Assembly: GCA_016212665.1 (NCBI GenBank)
Contig: JACREZ010000025.1
Location: 1 to 64,000, forward strand
Reading direction: 5' to 3'
Length of the DNA: 64,000 nt
From: Ignavibacteriota bacterium
GTDB lineage: Bacteria > Bacteroidota > Ignavibacteria > UBA10030 > SZUA-254
Under the pieces are notes generated by a model. It worked only from the letters and a program-made list of their open reading frames with translations, made no database searches and was not told the DNA's origin. Below, piece after piece: positions 34,719 through 43,052 of this stretch; position 1 is the stretch's first letter; each line of letters begins with the position of its first letter. The position numbers and the translations under genes were made by a program.

Positions 34719-36228
34719 TTGCTGTTTCTCCAACTTGTCCGGTTGCAAGCATCATCACTTTTTCCTGAGAGAACTGAGCGCGCTCAAGAATGCCGGTGAT
34801 TTGTCCCTGCCACATGACTGCAATCCGGTCGGAGATTCCAAGCAGTTCCGGCAAATCGGACGAGATAACGATTACGCCGATTCCATCTTTCGCCAATTGA
34901 TTCATCAGGTTATAGATTTCGTACTTCACGCCAACATCAATGCCGACAGTCGGTTCATCAAAAATCAATATTTTTGATTTTGTGAATAGCCATCGGGCAA
35001 GCACAACCTTCTGCCGGTTGCCCCCGCTTAAATTTTCTACTAATTGTTCGATGCCCGGAGTTTTAATTCTCAGACTGTTTGAAAATTCATTTGCGGCTGT
35101 GACTTCCTTTTTCCTGTCTATAAAGAATCCGCTCACTAATTCTCCCAAATTGGAAATCGAAATATTCTCTTTGATGTCCATCTGCATGAACAATCCTAAA
35201 CGATTGCGGTCTTCCGTCAGCAAGCCGATACCTAAATCAATTGCTTCACGGGGAGAACATGGTGCGACTTCTTTTCCTTGTAGGAAAATTTTCCCATTTG
35301 ATTTTTTATCAGCGCCAAAAATTATTCGTGCAAGATCAGAACGCCCCGCGCCGACAAGTCCTGCAAATCCGAATATCTCACCTTTGTGAAACGAGAAACT
35401 CGCATCCTTCACAACTCCACCACTGATATTTTCAACACGAAGAATTTCGTCGCCACGTTGCAACTCAATCTTCGGATATTCCTGTTCGATTTCGCGTCCG
35501 ACCATCCAGTTTATCAACTTGCGCCTGTCTGCTTCCTCGATTGAACAAGTTTTGATATGTTTACCATCGCGGAGTACCGTAATACGGTCACCAATTTCAA
35601 AAATCTCTTCGAGCCGGTGCGAAATATAAATGATGCCGACTCCTTCCGCTTTCAACCGCTTGATGATAGCAAAGAGATTTTTCAATTCTCGTTGTGTCAG
35701 CGAAGCCGATGGTTCATCCATCGCGAGGATGCGAACTTCTTGCCTACGGCTCGTAGAGGAAAGTGTTTTGGCAATTTCAACAATTTGCCGTTGAGCAACG
35801 CTGAGAGAATTCACTTGTTCATTCGTATCGAACTCCTCGCCAAGTTGTGCAAGAATGTTTCGCGCGGTTTTGTGCATTGTTGGAAAATCAACAAACGGCA
35901 ATCCGCTCTTCATCGGCTCGTGGCCGAGTAAAATGTTTTCAGCGACAGTCAGTTCAGGAACGAGTTTGAAATCCTGATAAATAATTCCGATGCCAAGTTT
36001 TTGTGCCTGTGCCGGCGATTGAATCTCAACCGGTTTCTCATCAATCCGAATTTCTCCGGCGTCTTTTTGAATCGCGCCGGAGAGAACTTTCATCAGCGTG
36101 GATTTCCCCGCGCCATTTTCTCCAAGCAGGCAATGCACCTCACCTGACTGTAACTCGAAGTTCACATCATCGAGAGCAAGTACGCCGGGGTACTGCTTTC
36201 GGATGGAGCGCATTGAAAGAAGGTTCAC
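34711..36228 (-). CDS. Sugar ABC transporter ATP-binding protein (RbsA/MglA family)
   Basis: 505 residues with two fused ATPase domains. First: Walker A 'GENGAGKSTL', 'LSVAQRQIVEIAK' signature, 'MDEPSASL'. Second: degenerate Walker A 'GLVGAGRSDLA', 'LSGGNRQKVVLAR', 'FDEPTVGIDVG'. This CUT2-type protein powers import for ribose-like substrates. It is the only ATPase for two permeases and two binding proteins in the cluster. Confidence 0.94.
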   Translation of the reverse strand: MNLLSMRSIRKQYPGVLALDDVNFELQSGEVHCLLGENGAGKSTLMKVLSGAIQKDAGEIRIDEKPVEIQSPAQAQKLGIGIIYQDFKLVPELTVAENILLGHEPMKSGLPFVDFPTMHKTARNILAQLGEEFDTNEQVNSLSVAQRQIVEIAKTLSSTSRRQEVRILAMDEPSASLTQRELKNLFAIIKRLKAEGVGIIYISHRLEEIFEIGDRITVLRDGKHIKTCSIEEADRRKLINWMVGREIEQEYPKIELQRGDEILRVENISGGVVKDASFSFHKGEIFGFAGLVGAGRSDLARIIFGADKKSNGKIFLQGKEVAPCSPREAIDLGIGLLTEDRNRLGLFMQMDIKENISISNLGELVSGFFIDRKKEVTAANEFSNSLRIKTPGIEQLVENLSGGNRQKVVLARWLFTKSKILIFDEPTVGIDVGVKYEIYNLMNQLAKDGIGVIVISSDLPELLGISDRIAVMWQGQITGILERAQFSQEKVMMLATGQVGETANV

Positions 36229-36264
36229 CTTGACTTATTCTCTCTACTTAACAAAAAAATAACC

Positions 36265-36343
36265 GTCATTCCGACGAATGTCGGAATCTATTTCGCTCAT
36301 AAAAGCAATAGATGCCGAAACAAGTTCGGCATGACGAAGAAAA
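36265..36343. repeat. Paired palindromes of a dispersed intergenic type
   Basis: CGTCATTCCGACGAATGTCGGAAT-type hairpin (core CCGAC/GTCGG) followed by ATGCCGAAACAAGTTCGGCAT. The outer ends GTCAT and ATGAC also pair. Similar elements are common in intergenic DNA of many bacteria. Confidence 0.7.
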
Positions 36344-36350
36344 GAATAAA

Positions 36351-37295
36351 TCATTGTGCAGATTCTTTCATCAACGCATCTTTATCCACAATCCCAACTT
36401 CTACAGGAACGAGTTTAGGAATTGTTGCCCCGCCGAAATACTCTGCAATTTTTGCAATCGTTGTGGAGCCAATAATTTTCGGATACTGAATGACGTCCGC
36501 TTTCAATGGTGTTCCTTTTTTAATTGCATCACGAGCAGGGTCAATCGCATCGTATCCGACAATGGCAATGTTCATTCGATTAAACTGCGTTGCCGCATCC
36601 AGCGCGCCGAGTGCGGAATCATCGTTGATACCGAAGATGCCGTCGAGTTTCGGATTTGCCTGAAGAATATCCGCCGCGGCTTGCATGGCGCGATCACGTA
36701 CACCATCACCGTTCACATCAGCAACAACTTTGATGTCGGGATAGTGTGTAATCGCCTCCATGAATCCTTTCACACGGTCAAGCACGGATGTAACGATGGG
36801 CTGATTGATAATTGCAACGTTCCCTTTTCCGTTCAGATACTTTGCAAGATACTCGCCAGCCAGCCGTCCGCCCGCAACATTATCCGATGCAATGTGACTG
36901 ACAACTTCACCCTCTTCCGCCGCAATATCAGCGGTGAATACGGGTATCTTCGCCTCGTTTGCTTTTCTCACTGCCGGACCTACTCCACGCGAATCAACCG
37001 GACACAACACTATCGCATCAACCTTGCGCGTAATAAAATCTTCAATTTGCGACATCTGCTTGCCAAGGTCAAAATCTCCTGACGTGATGATGAGTTCGTA
37101 CCCATGCTTCGCCGCTTCGGATTTCAATCCTTCTTCCAAATCGCGATAGAAGATGTGTGCGCGATTAAGAAGCGAAACACCAATGACTTTGGTTTTTGTT
37201 GTTGGTTGTTGTGTCTCTTGTTTCTTGGTACAGCCAAAAATGGTTACAAGAAACAGAAGGAATAAAATCAAGGTGAGGATGTTTTTATTTATCAT
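36351..37295 (-). CDS. Sugar-binding lipoprotein 1 (RbsB-like)
   Basis: 314 residues. Lipobox 'LVTIFGC' gives a lipidated Cys22. Periplasmic-binding fold of the Peripla_BP_4 family: 'VIGVSLLNRAHIFYRDLEEG', 'FITRKVDAIVLCPVDSRG', 'GVRDRAMQAAADILQANP', 'GIFGINDDSALGALDA'. Closest in style to ribose-binding proteins. First binding protein upstream of the ATPase gene. Confidence 0.9.
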   Translation of the reverse strand: MINKNILTLILFLLFLVTIFGCTKKQETQQPTTKTKVIGVSLLNRAHIFYRDLEEGLKSEAAKHGYELIITSGDFDLGKQMSQIEDFITRKVDAIVLCPVDSRGVGPAVRKANEAKIPVFTADIAAEEGEVVSHIASDNVAGGRLAGEYLAKYLNGKGNVAIINQPIVTSVLDRVKGFMEAITHYPDIKVVADVNGDGVRDRAMQAAADILQANPKLDGIFGINDDSALGALDAATQFNRMNIAIVGYDAIDPARDAIKKGTPLKADVIQYPKIIGSTTIAKIAEYFGGATIPKLVPVEVGIVDKDALMKESAQ

Positions 37296-37322
37296 AGTTG
37301 TTCTACTTTCAGGATTCTTTTA

Positions 37323-37439
37323 AACCGCCCAACGGGTCGTAGACAAAGTTCACAAAGGAGACGCAAAGTGCGCAAAAGAAATCTTTGTGAGCTTTGCGTA
37401 TCAACTTCGCGCCCTTTGTCTACGACCCGTTGGGCGGTT
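37323..37439. repeat. 117-bp element with 26-bp perfect inverted ends
   Basis: AACCGCCCAACGGGTCGTAG... arms (37323-37348 and 37414-37439) are exact complements over 26 bases. The inner part carries CACAAAGGAGACGCAAAG and CTTTGCG units shared with the element at 38431. It lies between the two binding-protein genes and may act as a stem-loop that stabilises or attenuates the transcript. Confidence 0.9.
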
Positions 37440-37442
37440 AAA

Positions 37443-38399
37443 TTATTTTTGCATTGACTTCCATTTTTCAGCGTACTCTTCCACATTCTCTTTCGTCACT
37501 TCATCAAGCCCCGAGTCAATAATCTCTTCGACTTTCTTTCCTTCCTTGATTGCGATGAGTGCGCGGATGCTTTCGTAACCCCACTCGTACAATTTTTGTC
37601 CGAGCAGTATATCAACGTAACCCTGACGAACGTAATCGAGTTGTTCAGGCAAAGCGTCAATCGAGATGACGGTAAAATCGCCCGGCTTCTTCGATGCAAA
37701 CGGACCCGGCGGCGGAGTGAACAACGCCCACGCTCCGGGAAGAACCCAGCCCGTCATTTCAGGGTGCGCCTGAATTGCCGCTTCCATCACGCTGACTCCT
37801 TTGTTCACATCATCGTAACAAAATTCTGTCGCGACAACTTTGATGTCGGGATACGCTTTAAGATAATCGAGCAGAGCGTTCTTTCGTTCTTCAAGATTGG
37901 GCGCGCCGGGAGTTCCCATGAGAATTCCGATGTTCCCTTTCGTCCCCATCTTCTTCACAAGAAGTTCACCCATCTTCTTTCCGCAGTTCACGTTGTGCGT
38001 TCCATAATACGAGATACGTTTGCTTGCCGGTGCATCCGAATCAAACGTAACGACGGGAATGCCCGCATCCATCGCTTTATCAATTGATTCTTTCAACGCG
38101 TCCGCATCATTCACGGAAACAGCGATACCGTCAACTTTTCGTTCGATGAGACTTTCGATGATTTGCGCCTGCTCAACCGCGTCAGATTTCACGGGAGCGA
38201 AACGTTCAACGATAACTTTTCCATTGCCAAGTTCTGTCGCACCTGCCTGCGCTCCCTGCCACGCAACCTGAAAGACAGGATTATCCAACAGTTTCGGAAC
38301 AAAGGCGAATGTCCATTGCTTTGCTTTTTCTTCCTGCTTCTTTGCGCAACCAGAGAGGAGAAGAATGAGTGAGAGTACAAATAAAAATATTTTCTTCAT
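37443..38399 (-). CDS. Sugar-binding lipoprotein 2
   Basis: 318 residues. Lipobox 'LILLLSGC' with Cys18. Peripla_BP_4 fold: 'FVPKLLDNPVFQVAWQGAQ', 'LIERKVDGIAVSVNDADAL', 'KKMGTKGNIGILMGTPGAPN'. It differs clearly from binding protein 1 and looks like the autoinducer-2/rhamnose/galactofuranose-type branch. Cognate permease is probably the gene at 38529. Confidence 0.88.
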   Translation of the reverse strand: MKKIFLFVLSLILLLSGCAKKQEEKAKQWTFAFVPKLLDNPVFQVAWQGAQAGATELGNGKVIVERFAPVKSDAVEQAQIIESLIERKVDGIAVSVNDADALKESIDKAMDAGIPVVTFDSDAPASKRISYYGTHNVNCGKKMGELLVKKMGTKGNIGILMGTPGAPNLEERKNALLDYLKAYPDIKVVATEFCYDDVNKGVSVMEAAIQAHPEMTGWVLPGAWALFTPPPGPFASKKPGDFTVISIDALPEQLDYVRQGYVDILLGQKLYEWGYESIRALIAIKEGKKVEEIIDSGLDEVTKENVEEYAEKWKSMQK

Positions 38400-38430
38400 A
38401 GTAGATAAAGTTTTATTGAATAATTAAAAT

Positions 38431-38525
38431 TCTTTGTGTTCTTTGCGTCTACTTCGCGACCTTTGCGGTTAAACAGGGTCTTTGTAAACCGCAAAGTCCA
38501 CAAAGGAGACGCAAAGGGCGCAGAG
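38431..38525. repeat. Repeat element of the CTTTGCG family
   Basis: CTTTGCGGTT (38461 region) pairs with AACCGCAAAG (38488 region); the flanks CTTTGTG/CTTTGCGTCTAC and CACAAAGGAGACGCAAAG are imperfect complements. The right half matches the element at 37323 over about 30 bases with few changes. Confidence 0.75.
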
Positions 38526-38528
38526 ATA

Positions 38529-39503
38529 TTACCGTTTCGTTTTTCTATCCATCACCACAGCAAGAACAATCACCAAACCAATAGCGACTTGTTGCCAATA
38601 TGCCGAGACATTCAAAAGTACAAGTCCGTTTCTCAGAATTCCCATCAATACCGAACCGATGATAGCGCCGAGAATTGTTCCCCGTCCGCCGGAGAGACTG
38701 ATGCCGCCGATAACCGCCGCGGCAATCACGTCGAGTTCATAGCCGTTGCCAGCCGTTGATTGTCCAACGCCAAAACGGGACGTGAACAACACACCGGCAA
38801 TTCCTGCTGAAAATCCGCAGAGCGAATATACTAAAATCTTCACCCAATTGACATTGATTCCACTGAAATGAGCCGCTTCTTCATTTCCGCCAATCGCATA
38901 AACGTATCGTCCCCAACGAGACGACTTCAGCAGAACACTAATCACTATTGCAAATAAAATCATGATGATAATCGGAATCGGAATATTCAATAGTTCTCCC
39001 TGACCGATGGTGAGAAACTCAGGCGGTAAACTTCGAATCGTTTCTCCGCCCGTAATGCCAAACGCCAACCCGCGGGCGATGCTCATCATACCAAGTGTAA
39101 CAATGAATGGCGGCAGTTTGATTTGCGTGATGAGAAGTCCGTTCGCAAGTCCGCTCGCCGTTCCTGCAATCAACGCGATAATAATGGTAGGAACAATTCC
39201 GAAATTCAAATTCAATAATAGCGCGGTAACAACTCCTGTCAATCCTAACACAGAACCGACTCCAAGATCAATTCCGCCGGTAATGATGACAACCGATTGT
39301 CCGACAGCCATGATGGCGATAAATGAAAGCGCACGAATGACTTGCGAAAGATTTGTCCAGTTGAGAAATGTAGATTGGAATCCCGACTCTGCATCTATGG
39401 AAGAAGTGAGAATCGTGAGCAGGAGAACTTCAGCGATGAGAGCGAACCAGATTCCGAGCCGCTTCGATTTGAGTAGTTTCATTGCGGTGATTTTTCGTGG
39501 CAC
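38529..39503 (-). CDS. Sugar ABC transporter permease (RbsC family), permease 2
   Basis: 324 residues; same family as permease 1, with 'GGIDLGVGSVLGLTGVV', 'GGNEEAAHFSGINV' and 'AAVIGGISLSGGRGT'. First gene of the cluster on the minus strand (permease 2, binding protein 2, binding protein 1, ATPase, permease 1). The promoter lies in 39504-39583 facing away from the aldo/keto reductase gene. Confidence 0.92.
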   Translation of the reverse strand: MPRKITAMKLLKSKRLGIWFALIAEVLLLTILTSSIDAESGFQSTFLNWTNLSQVIRALSFIAIMAVGQSVVIITGGIDLGVGSVLGLTGVVTALLLNLNFGIVPTIIIALIAGTASGLANGLLITQIKLPPFIVTLGMMSIARGLAFGITGGETIRSLPPEFLTIGQGELLNIPIPIIIMILFAIVISVLLKSSRWGRYVYAIGGNEEAAHFSGINVNWVKILVYSLCGFSAGIAGVLFTSRFGVGQSTAGNGYELDVIAAAVIGGISLSGGRGTILGAIIGSVLMGILRNGLVLLNVSAYWQQVAIGLVIVLAVVMDRKTKR

Positions 39504-39583
39504 ATTGTACGGAGATTTTCCGATTTCTCAAAAGAGAATGTTTGGAAAACAAAGCGGGCTTCTCTATCTTCAATGAAATTTTG

Positions 39584-39640
39584 AACCACTGAGACTCTGA
39601 GACACTGAAAAATCCTCTGTGTCACTGTGCCTCAGTGGTT
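39584..39640. repeat. Intergenic hairpin with AACCACTGAG ends
   Basis: AACCACTGAG and CTCAGTGGTT form a 10-bp stem; the inner ACTCTGAGACACTGAAAAAT... is a further imperfect repeat. Lies between divergent permease 2 and aldo/keto reductase genes. Confidence 0.7.
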
Positions 39641-39658
39641 AATTAACATGGAACTACT

Positions 39659-40672
39659 ATGAACTATCGTTTTCTCGGAACAACAGGAATTAAAGTCTCG
39701 GAACTTTGCTTCGGCAACATGACATTCGGCGGCAGAGGCGGATTCAAACCGATTGGTGAACTCGGTCAAAAAGAAGCCGACGCTCTTATCAACATGTGCC
39801 TCGATGCCGGAATCAATTTCTTCGACACAGCAGATATTTACTCCGAAGGAGTTGCTGAGGAGTTACTTGGAAAATCGCTCGGCACAAAACGCAAGGATAT
39901 TATTCTCGCAACGAAAGTACGGGGACGCATGAGTACCGATTTGAATGATGTTGGTCTGTCGCGTCACCATATCATCGAAGGATGCAATGCAAGTTTGAAA
40001 CGGCTCGGCACTGATTACATTGATTTGTATCAGGTTCACAGCTACGACCCCAAAACTCCGCTCGAAGAGACGCTCCGTGCACTTGATGATATAGTCAGGC
40101 AAGGAAAAGTACGTTATATCGGTTGCTCAAATTTTGCAGCGTGGCAGTTGATGAAAGCCCTTGCAATTTCAGAAAAACAAAATCTCGAACGATTTGTAAC
40201 TCTGCAACCATATTATTCACTCGTCTCACGTGAGTTGGAACTCGAACTTGTCCCGCTTTGTCTTGACCAAGGATTGGGAATCATTCCGTGGAGTCCGCTT
40301 GCGGGTGGATTTCTTTCGGGAAAGTATCGCCGTGGAAATCCATTTCCACCCAACACGCGCTTTACTAACTCTCAATTTCGTTTCTTGCAATTTGATGATG
40401 AACACGCTTACACAATCATTGATGAGTTAGAGAACATCGCTCAAACACATCATGCAAGTATCGCACAAGCCGCATTGAATTACATTTTGAGAAAGCCGGG
40501 AATTTCTTCCATCATTATCGGCGCAAGAACACCGGAACAACTTGCTGATAATCTGAAAACAACAGATTGGGTTATGTCTTCCGATGAAGTCGCACGATTA
40601 GATAAACTGAGCGAACCGCCGCGGCTCTATCCGTATTGGATGCTTGAGTTTACAAAAGGTGACCGCGTCTGA
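39659..40672 (+). CDS. Aldo/keto reductase
   Basis: 337 residues, TIM barrel NADPH-dependent oxidoreductase. Catalytic tetrad visible: Asp and Tyr in 'FFDTADIYSEG', Lys in 'LATKVRG', His in 'YQVHSYD'. NADPH-binding end 'IIGARTPEQLADN'. Of the YajO/Gfo-free AKR group. Divergent from the sugar importer and possibly acting on its substrate. Confidence 0.92.
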   Translation: MNYRFLGTTGIKVSELCFGNMTFGGRGGFKPIGELGQKEADALINMCLDAGINFFDTADIYSEGVAEELLGKSLGTKRKDIILATKVRGRMSTDLNDVGLSRHHIIEGCNASLKRLGTDYIDLYQVHSYDPKTPLEETLRALDDIVRQGKVRYIGCSNFAAWQLMKALAISEKQNLERFVTLQPYYSLVSRELELELVPLCLDQGLGIIPWSPLAGGFLSGKYRRGNPFPPNTRFTNSQFRFLQFDDEHAYTIIDELENIAQTHHASIAQAALNYILRKPGISSIIIGARTPEQLADNLKTTDWVMSSDEVARLDKLSEPPRLYPYWMLEFTKGDRV

Positions 40673-40743
40673 TTTGCGCGGGCGCAGGGCGTAGAGTGCA
40701 TGGGTGAACATTCTCCCTTGCACCCTTCACCCCAGCACTCTAC

Positions 40744-41901
40744 TCACAAAGATAGCAATCGCTCACACACCGCAATTACCTCCTCAACACAAATCTGTTC
40801 CATACAGTATCCATCAGTCCGGTGATACTCGAATCCTAAGTCCAAGCAAGGACAGTGCGGACAGGAAGATTTTATCACAATCGCGTTCGGATTTATCGGT
40901 CCCCAAATGTCCGCATTCGTTGGCCCGTGAAGAGCCACTTGCGGGACTTTCAACGCTGAGGCGAGATGCATCGCTCCTGTATTTCCTGAAATAAAAAGAT
41001 TGGCAATCGAAAGGAGTGCAATAAACTCCTCGCCATCCTTAATGGAATATTGGAGAGTGGAGTTTTGGAGAATTGGAGTGTGAAGCGCGCATACTTCATT
41101 CATCACATTACTCTCACTACTTGTTCCCGTAATAATGAAAATCAATTTCTCGTTAAGACCCAATTTCTCAATCACTTCACGATAATTTTTTGGAGACCAT
41201 TCACGCGGAAACCCATGCGCTCCGCAAGCGGGATGAATGATGACTAAGTTCTTTGCTTCACTCCATCCTTTTGAACGTAACCATTCAATCACGTTTTCCC
41301 TTTTGGCTTGATTTACTTTCAGTTCCAGTTCACTGCTTGATGATTGCTGAGTAAACAATTCAACCAAAGAAAGAAAACTCTTTGCTTCATGTCTGCTGGG
41401 CGTTCGTTCGACGGCATGTGTGTAAAGATAGTGATGATGTTGCCCAACAGTCTTGAAGCCAATACGAACAGGAATATTTCCAAAGGCAAGAAGCAACGGA
41501 GTTAATCGAGTCCATTGTTCAAAATCAATAACAACATCGCAATTCAATGAACGTAACATTGAAATCATCCCGAAAGCATACGATGGAGATTTCCCCAACC
41601 TCACGACATCAACTGAAATGATGTTATCAACATATTCAGGAAATTGTTTGATGATATTTTCTGTAAGCGACGTTCCGAGAAAAGTTATTTCCGCGTCCGG
41701 AAAATGTCTTCGTAAAGCACGAAGCGATGGAACAAGCAGAACTGCATCTCCTAAAGCAACAAGTTTTACCACGAGAATTCTTTTCGGTTCAAGTTTTCTC
41801 AACTCTGCGTTCCTGTTCCCTCCGGCAAAAAACGAAAGCAACCACACCAACGGAATTCCGATGTAGTAATCAACAAATTTTAAAAACTTATTTCCGCGCA
41901 T
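40744..41901 (-). CDS. Glycosyltransferase family 9 (heptosyltransferase-like)
   Basis: 385 residues. GT-B fold of GT9: N-terminal 'RILVVKLVALGDAVLLVPSL' region (key LGD..L..P), then 'VIIHPACGAHGFPREWSP' and 'FISGNTGAMHLASALKVP' with the donor-binding Glu/His region replaced by 'SGNTG'. Adds heptose or related sugars to lipopolysaccharide core or other glycans. A C-terminal Cys-rich segment 'CPHCPCLD' near residue 350 is unusual but seen in some relatives. Confidence 0.88.
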   Translation of the reverse strand: MRGNKFLKFVDYYIGIPLVWLLSFFAGGNRNAELRKLEPKRILVVKLVALGDAVLLVPSLRALRRHFPDAEITFLGTSLTENIIKQFPEYVDNIISVDVVRLGKSPSYAFGMISMLRSLNCDVVIDFEQWTRLTPLLLAFGNIPVRIGFKTVGQHHHYLYTHAVERTPSRHEAKSFLSLVELFTQQSSSSELELKVNQAKRENVIEWLRSKGWSEAKNLVIIHPACGAHGFPREWSPKNYREVIEKLGLNEKLIFIITGTSSESNVMNEVCALHTPILQNSTLQYSIKDGEEFIALLSIANLFISGNTGAMHLASALKVPQVALHGPTNADIWGPINPNAIVIKSSCPHCPCLDLGFEYHRTDGYCMEQICVEEVIAVCERLLSL

Positions 41902-41961
41902 TATCTCGTGTTTTCATCAAAGCGGGAAAAATATAAGAAGAAACGACGCTGATTCAAATCG

Positions 41962-42107
41962 TGAGTTCGTGATTGGTAAGTAGTGAGTGGTGATTCGAAT
42001 TTATAATCATCAATCTAAAATCATCAATCTAAAATCATCAATCATCAATCATTAATCCGAAATCCAAAATCCGTAATCCGAAATCCGAATTCCGAAATCA
42101 AAATTGC
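41962..42107. repeat. Intergenic heptanucleotide and related repeats
   Basis: The 245-bp gap 41902-42146 is almost wholly repeats: GTGAGTT/CGTGATT..., then ATCATCAATCTAAA units (12-14 nt), then CCGAAAT, CCAAAAT, CCGTAAT, CCGAAAT, CCGAATT, CCGAAAT. The promoter of the hydrolase gene must lie within it or just before 42147. Confidence 0.8.
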
Positions 42108-42146
42108 ATCACTCTCCATCTCTCACTATATTCATCAACCAAAACT

Positions 42147-43052
42147 ATGACACTTTTTCTCGCATTGCTTGTTGCGTTCGTTGTTTTTCTTTTCAGCGCA
42201 ACGCTTATTCTGACAATCATCGGTCCAACGTTGTTGCTTCGACCGCGCAGAAGAACTGCCGAATTCTATAAACGACTCAATCAACCGGTTCATCCTTCAG
42301 AACTACAGCTAGTATATGAAGAAATAAATGTCATGGGGCATGATAATGGTAAATTGAATAGTTGGCTTATCAAATCTCCGAATGCGAGAGGAACAATCAT
42401 TTATCTTCACGGCGTCGCCGATTGCAAAATGGATGGAATCCGTTTTGCAAAATTGATGCACGAAAACCGGTACAATGTTTTTCTGTACGATTCACGGAGA
42501 CACGGAGACAGTGAAGGCGAATTTTGCACATACGGTTATTTTGAAAAGTTAGACCTCGAAAAAGTTATCGAGTACCTGCACACCCGCACTGATGTTCAAC
42601 TCGGAAAAATCGCTTTGTTCGGAACTTCGATGGGAGCGGCAGTGGCAATTCAAACGGCGGCGATTGATAAGCGCATCGCGGCTGTCATTGCTGAAAATTC
42701 GTTTGCTACACTCCGCACTATCTTTGATGATTACCAAAAACGCATGGTACGACTTCCGTTTCATTATCTCCGGAACATCGTCATTAAGCGTTCCGAACTG
42801 ATGGCAAAGTTTAAGGCGAATGATGTCTCGCCGCTCGAATCATTGAAGAACATTCGCATCCCGTTTCTTTTCATTTACGGTACGGAAGACCATCTCATCA
42901 ATCACCAGTACACCATCAAACTCTACAACAATGCGAATCAACCGAAAGAGTTGTTCCCAATCGAAGGGGCAAAACATAACGACACATGGCAGGTTGCCGG
43001 AGCGAAATACGAAACCATGATTCTCACATTTTTAGAAAAGTATCTTCGTTGA
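42147..43052 (+). CDS. Alpha/beta hydrolase, membrane-anchored
   Basis: 301 residues. N-terminal hydrophobic helix (about 3-26). Hydrolase core: oxyanion strand 'IIYLHGVAD', nucleophile elbow 'FGTSMGAAVAIQ', Asp in 'IYGTEDHLIN' and His in 'GAKHNDTW'. Of the 'BAAT/DUF1749-like, peptidase S9 C-terminal' type; substrate unknown. The next gene begins in TTGA overlap with its stop. Confidence 0.85.
   Translation: MTLFLALLVAFVVFLFSATLILTIIGPTLLLRPRRRTAEFYKRLNQPVHPSELQLVYEEINVMGHDNGKLNSWLIKSPNARGTIIYLHGVADCKMDGIRFAKLMHENRYNVFLYDSRRHGDSEGEFCTYGYFEKLDLEKVIEYLHTRTDVQLGKIALFGTSMGAAVAIQTAAIDKRIAAVIAENSFATLRTIFDDYQKRMVRLPFHYLRNIVIKRSELMAKFKANDVSPLESLKNIRIPFLFIYGTEDHLINHQYTIKLYNNANQPKELFPIEGAKHNDTWQVAGAKYETMILTFLEKYLR

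Noticed and set aside
37323-37439. Insertion sequence
   Set aside because: Perfect inverted ends but only 117 bp, no transposase and no target duplication visible.
42986-43048. Earlier ATG start for the M28 peptidase
   Set aside because: It lies inside the preceding gene and would bury the signal peptide; TTG 43049 in TTGA overlap explains the N-terminus better.
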